Below, one piece after another: positions 12,864 through 12,994 of a stretch of 12,994 nt of DNA. The notes beneath the pieces are model-generated. The model did no database searches. It was not told the origin of the DNA and worked only from the letters and a program-made list of their open reading frames with translations. The stretch comes from Bacteroidota bacterium (GTDB lineage Bacteria > Bacteroidota > Bacteroidia > Chitinophagales > Chitinophagaceae): NCBI GenBank assembly GCA_023391315.1, contig JAEWBD010000051.1, forward strand, positions 1 to 12,994, given 5' to 3'. A program made the position numbers and the translations under genes. The first letter of the stretch is position 1. Each line of letters starts with the position of its first letter.

Positions 12864-12994
12864 ATGGAAAGAAGAAAATTTATTCAAAACACGGCAATGT
12901 CCACAGCAGCTTTTGCAATGGCTTCCAAAACGTCGTTTGCCGCACCGGCAGATGGTAAAGTAAAGATTGGATTAATCGGCACAGGCCTGCGGGG
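12864..12994 (+). CDS. Gfo/Idh/MocA family oxidoreductase, N-terminal part (runs off window)
   Basis: The frame opens at the ATG at 12864 and runs to the window edge (43 full codons). MERRKFIQNTAMSTAAFAMA is a twin-arginine-like signal (RRKF followed by a weakly hydrophobic stretch), and the mature part starts as KVKIGLIGTGLRG, the dinucleotide-binding GxGxxG of Gfo/Idh/MocA proteins (G39, G41, G44). Exported members in Bacteroidota carry tightly bound NAD and act on sugars; some are GH109-type alpha-N-acetylgalactosaminidases. The exact subgroup cannot be told from this fragment. It follows the GH35 gene by 106 nt in the same direction, so joint expression for glycan use is plausible, with the hairpin at 12764-12792 in between. 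Confidence 0.8.
   Translation, partial: MERRKFIQNTAMSTAAFAMASKTSFAAPADGKVKIGLIGTGLR

Overview
The window looks like a chromosomal segment of a Bacteroidota bacterium, most likely of the Chitinophagaceae or a close family. Supporting signs are moderate-to-low GC, start codons mostly without Shine-Dalgarno sequences, matches to the Bacteroidota -7 promoter element (TAnnTTTG), a bacillithiol gene (bshB1), a Zn-Cys-less class III sirtuin, and a tyrosine-ammonia-lyase/ketosynthase/ACP/acyltransferase set of the kind found in flexirubin and aryl-polyene pigment loci.

Layout. (1) 1-1004, minus strand: a DUF899 thioredoxin-like protein followed 7 nt later by a small membrane protein that runs off the left edge. 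(2) 1086-2359, plus strand: a Crp/Fnr-type regulator, divergent from the DUF899 gene across an 81-bp intergenic region that holds a palindrome, then a DinB-fold protein. (3) 2520-7455, plus strand: five co-directional genes, namely an aromatic amino acid (probably tyrosine) ammonia-lyase, a 3-oxoacyl-ACP reductase, a ketosynthase, an acyl carrier protein and an LpxL-like acyltransferase. The last three are almost abutting (12-nt gap, then a 1-nt TAATG overlap). (4) 7459-8136, minus strand: a Sir2/CobB-type deacylase ending 3 nt from the acyltransferase. (5) 8353-9068: a broken GH29 alpha-L-fucosidase lacking its middle and carrying a frameshift at a T run. (6) 9173-9901: bshB1. (7) 9993-10730: an AT-rich lipoprotein of unknown function. 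(8) 10940-12757: a secreted GH35 beta-galactosidase. (9) 12864-end: the start of a Tat-exported Gfo/Idh/MocA oxidoreductase.

How the genes may work together. The ammonia-lyase would make p-coumarate. The ketosynthase, reductase and ACP can extend an aryl starter, and the acyltransferase can hand the product to an acceptor lipid or resorcinol. This resembles a compact piece of a flexirubin-type pathway, although the aryl-CoA/ACP ligase, dehydratase, chain-length-factor KS and resorcinol genes of full loci are not in this window. The right-hand third is glycan-related: GH29 remnant, GH35 and an exported oxidoreductase, with the pair 10940-12994 probably co-regulated. The left third may be a small stress or redox-responsive module under the Crp/Fnr-like protein.

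No tRNA, rRNA, CRISPR array or intact insertion sequence was seen. No gene-free stretch exceeds 300 bases. The most unusual non-coding signals are a near-identical 21-bp motif ahead of both fabG and bshB1, a hairpin that would bury the ketosynthase ribosome-binding site, and several short palindromes in promoter regions.
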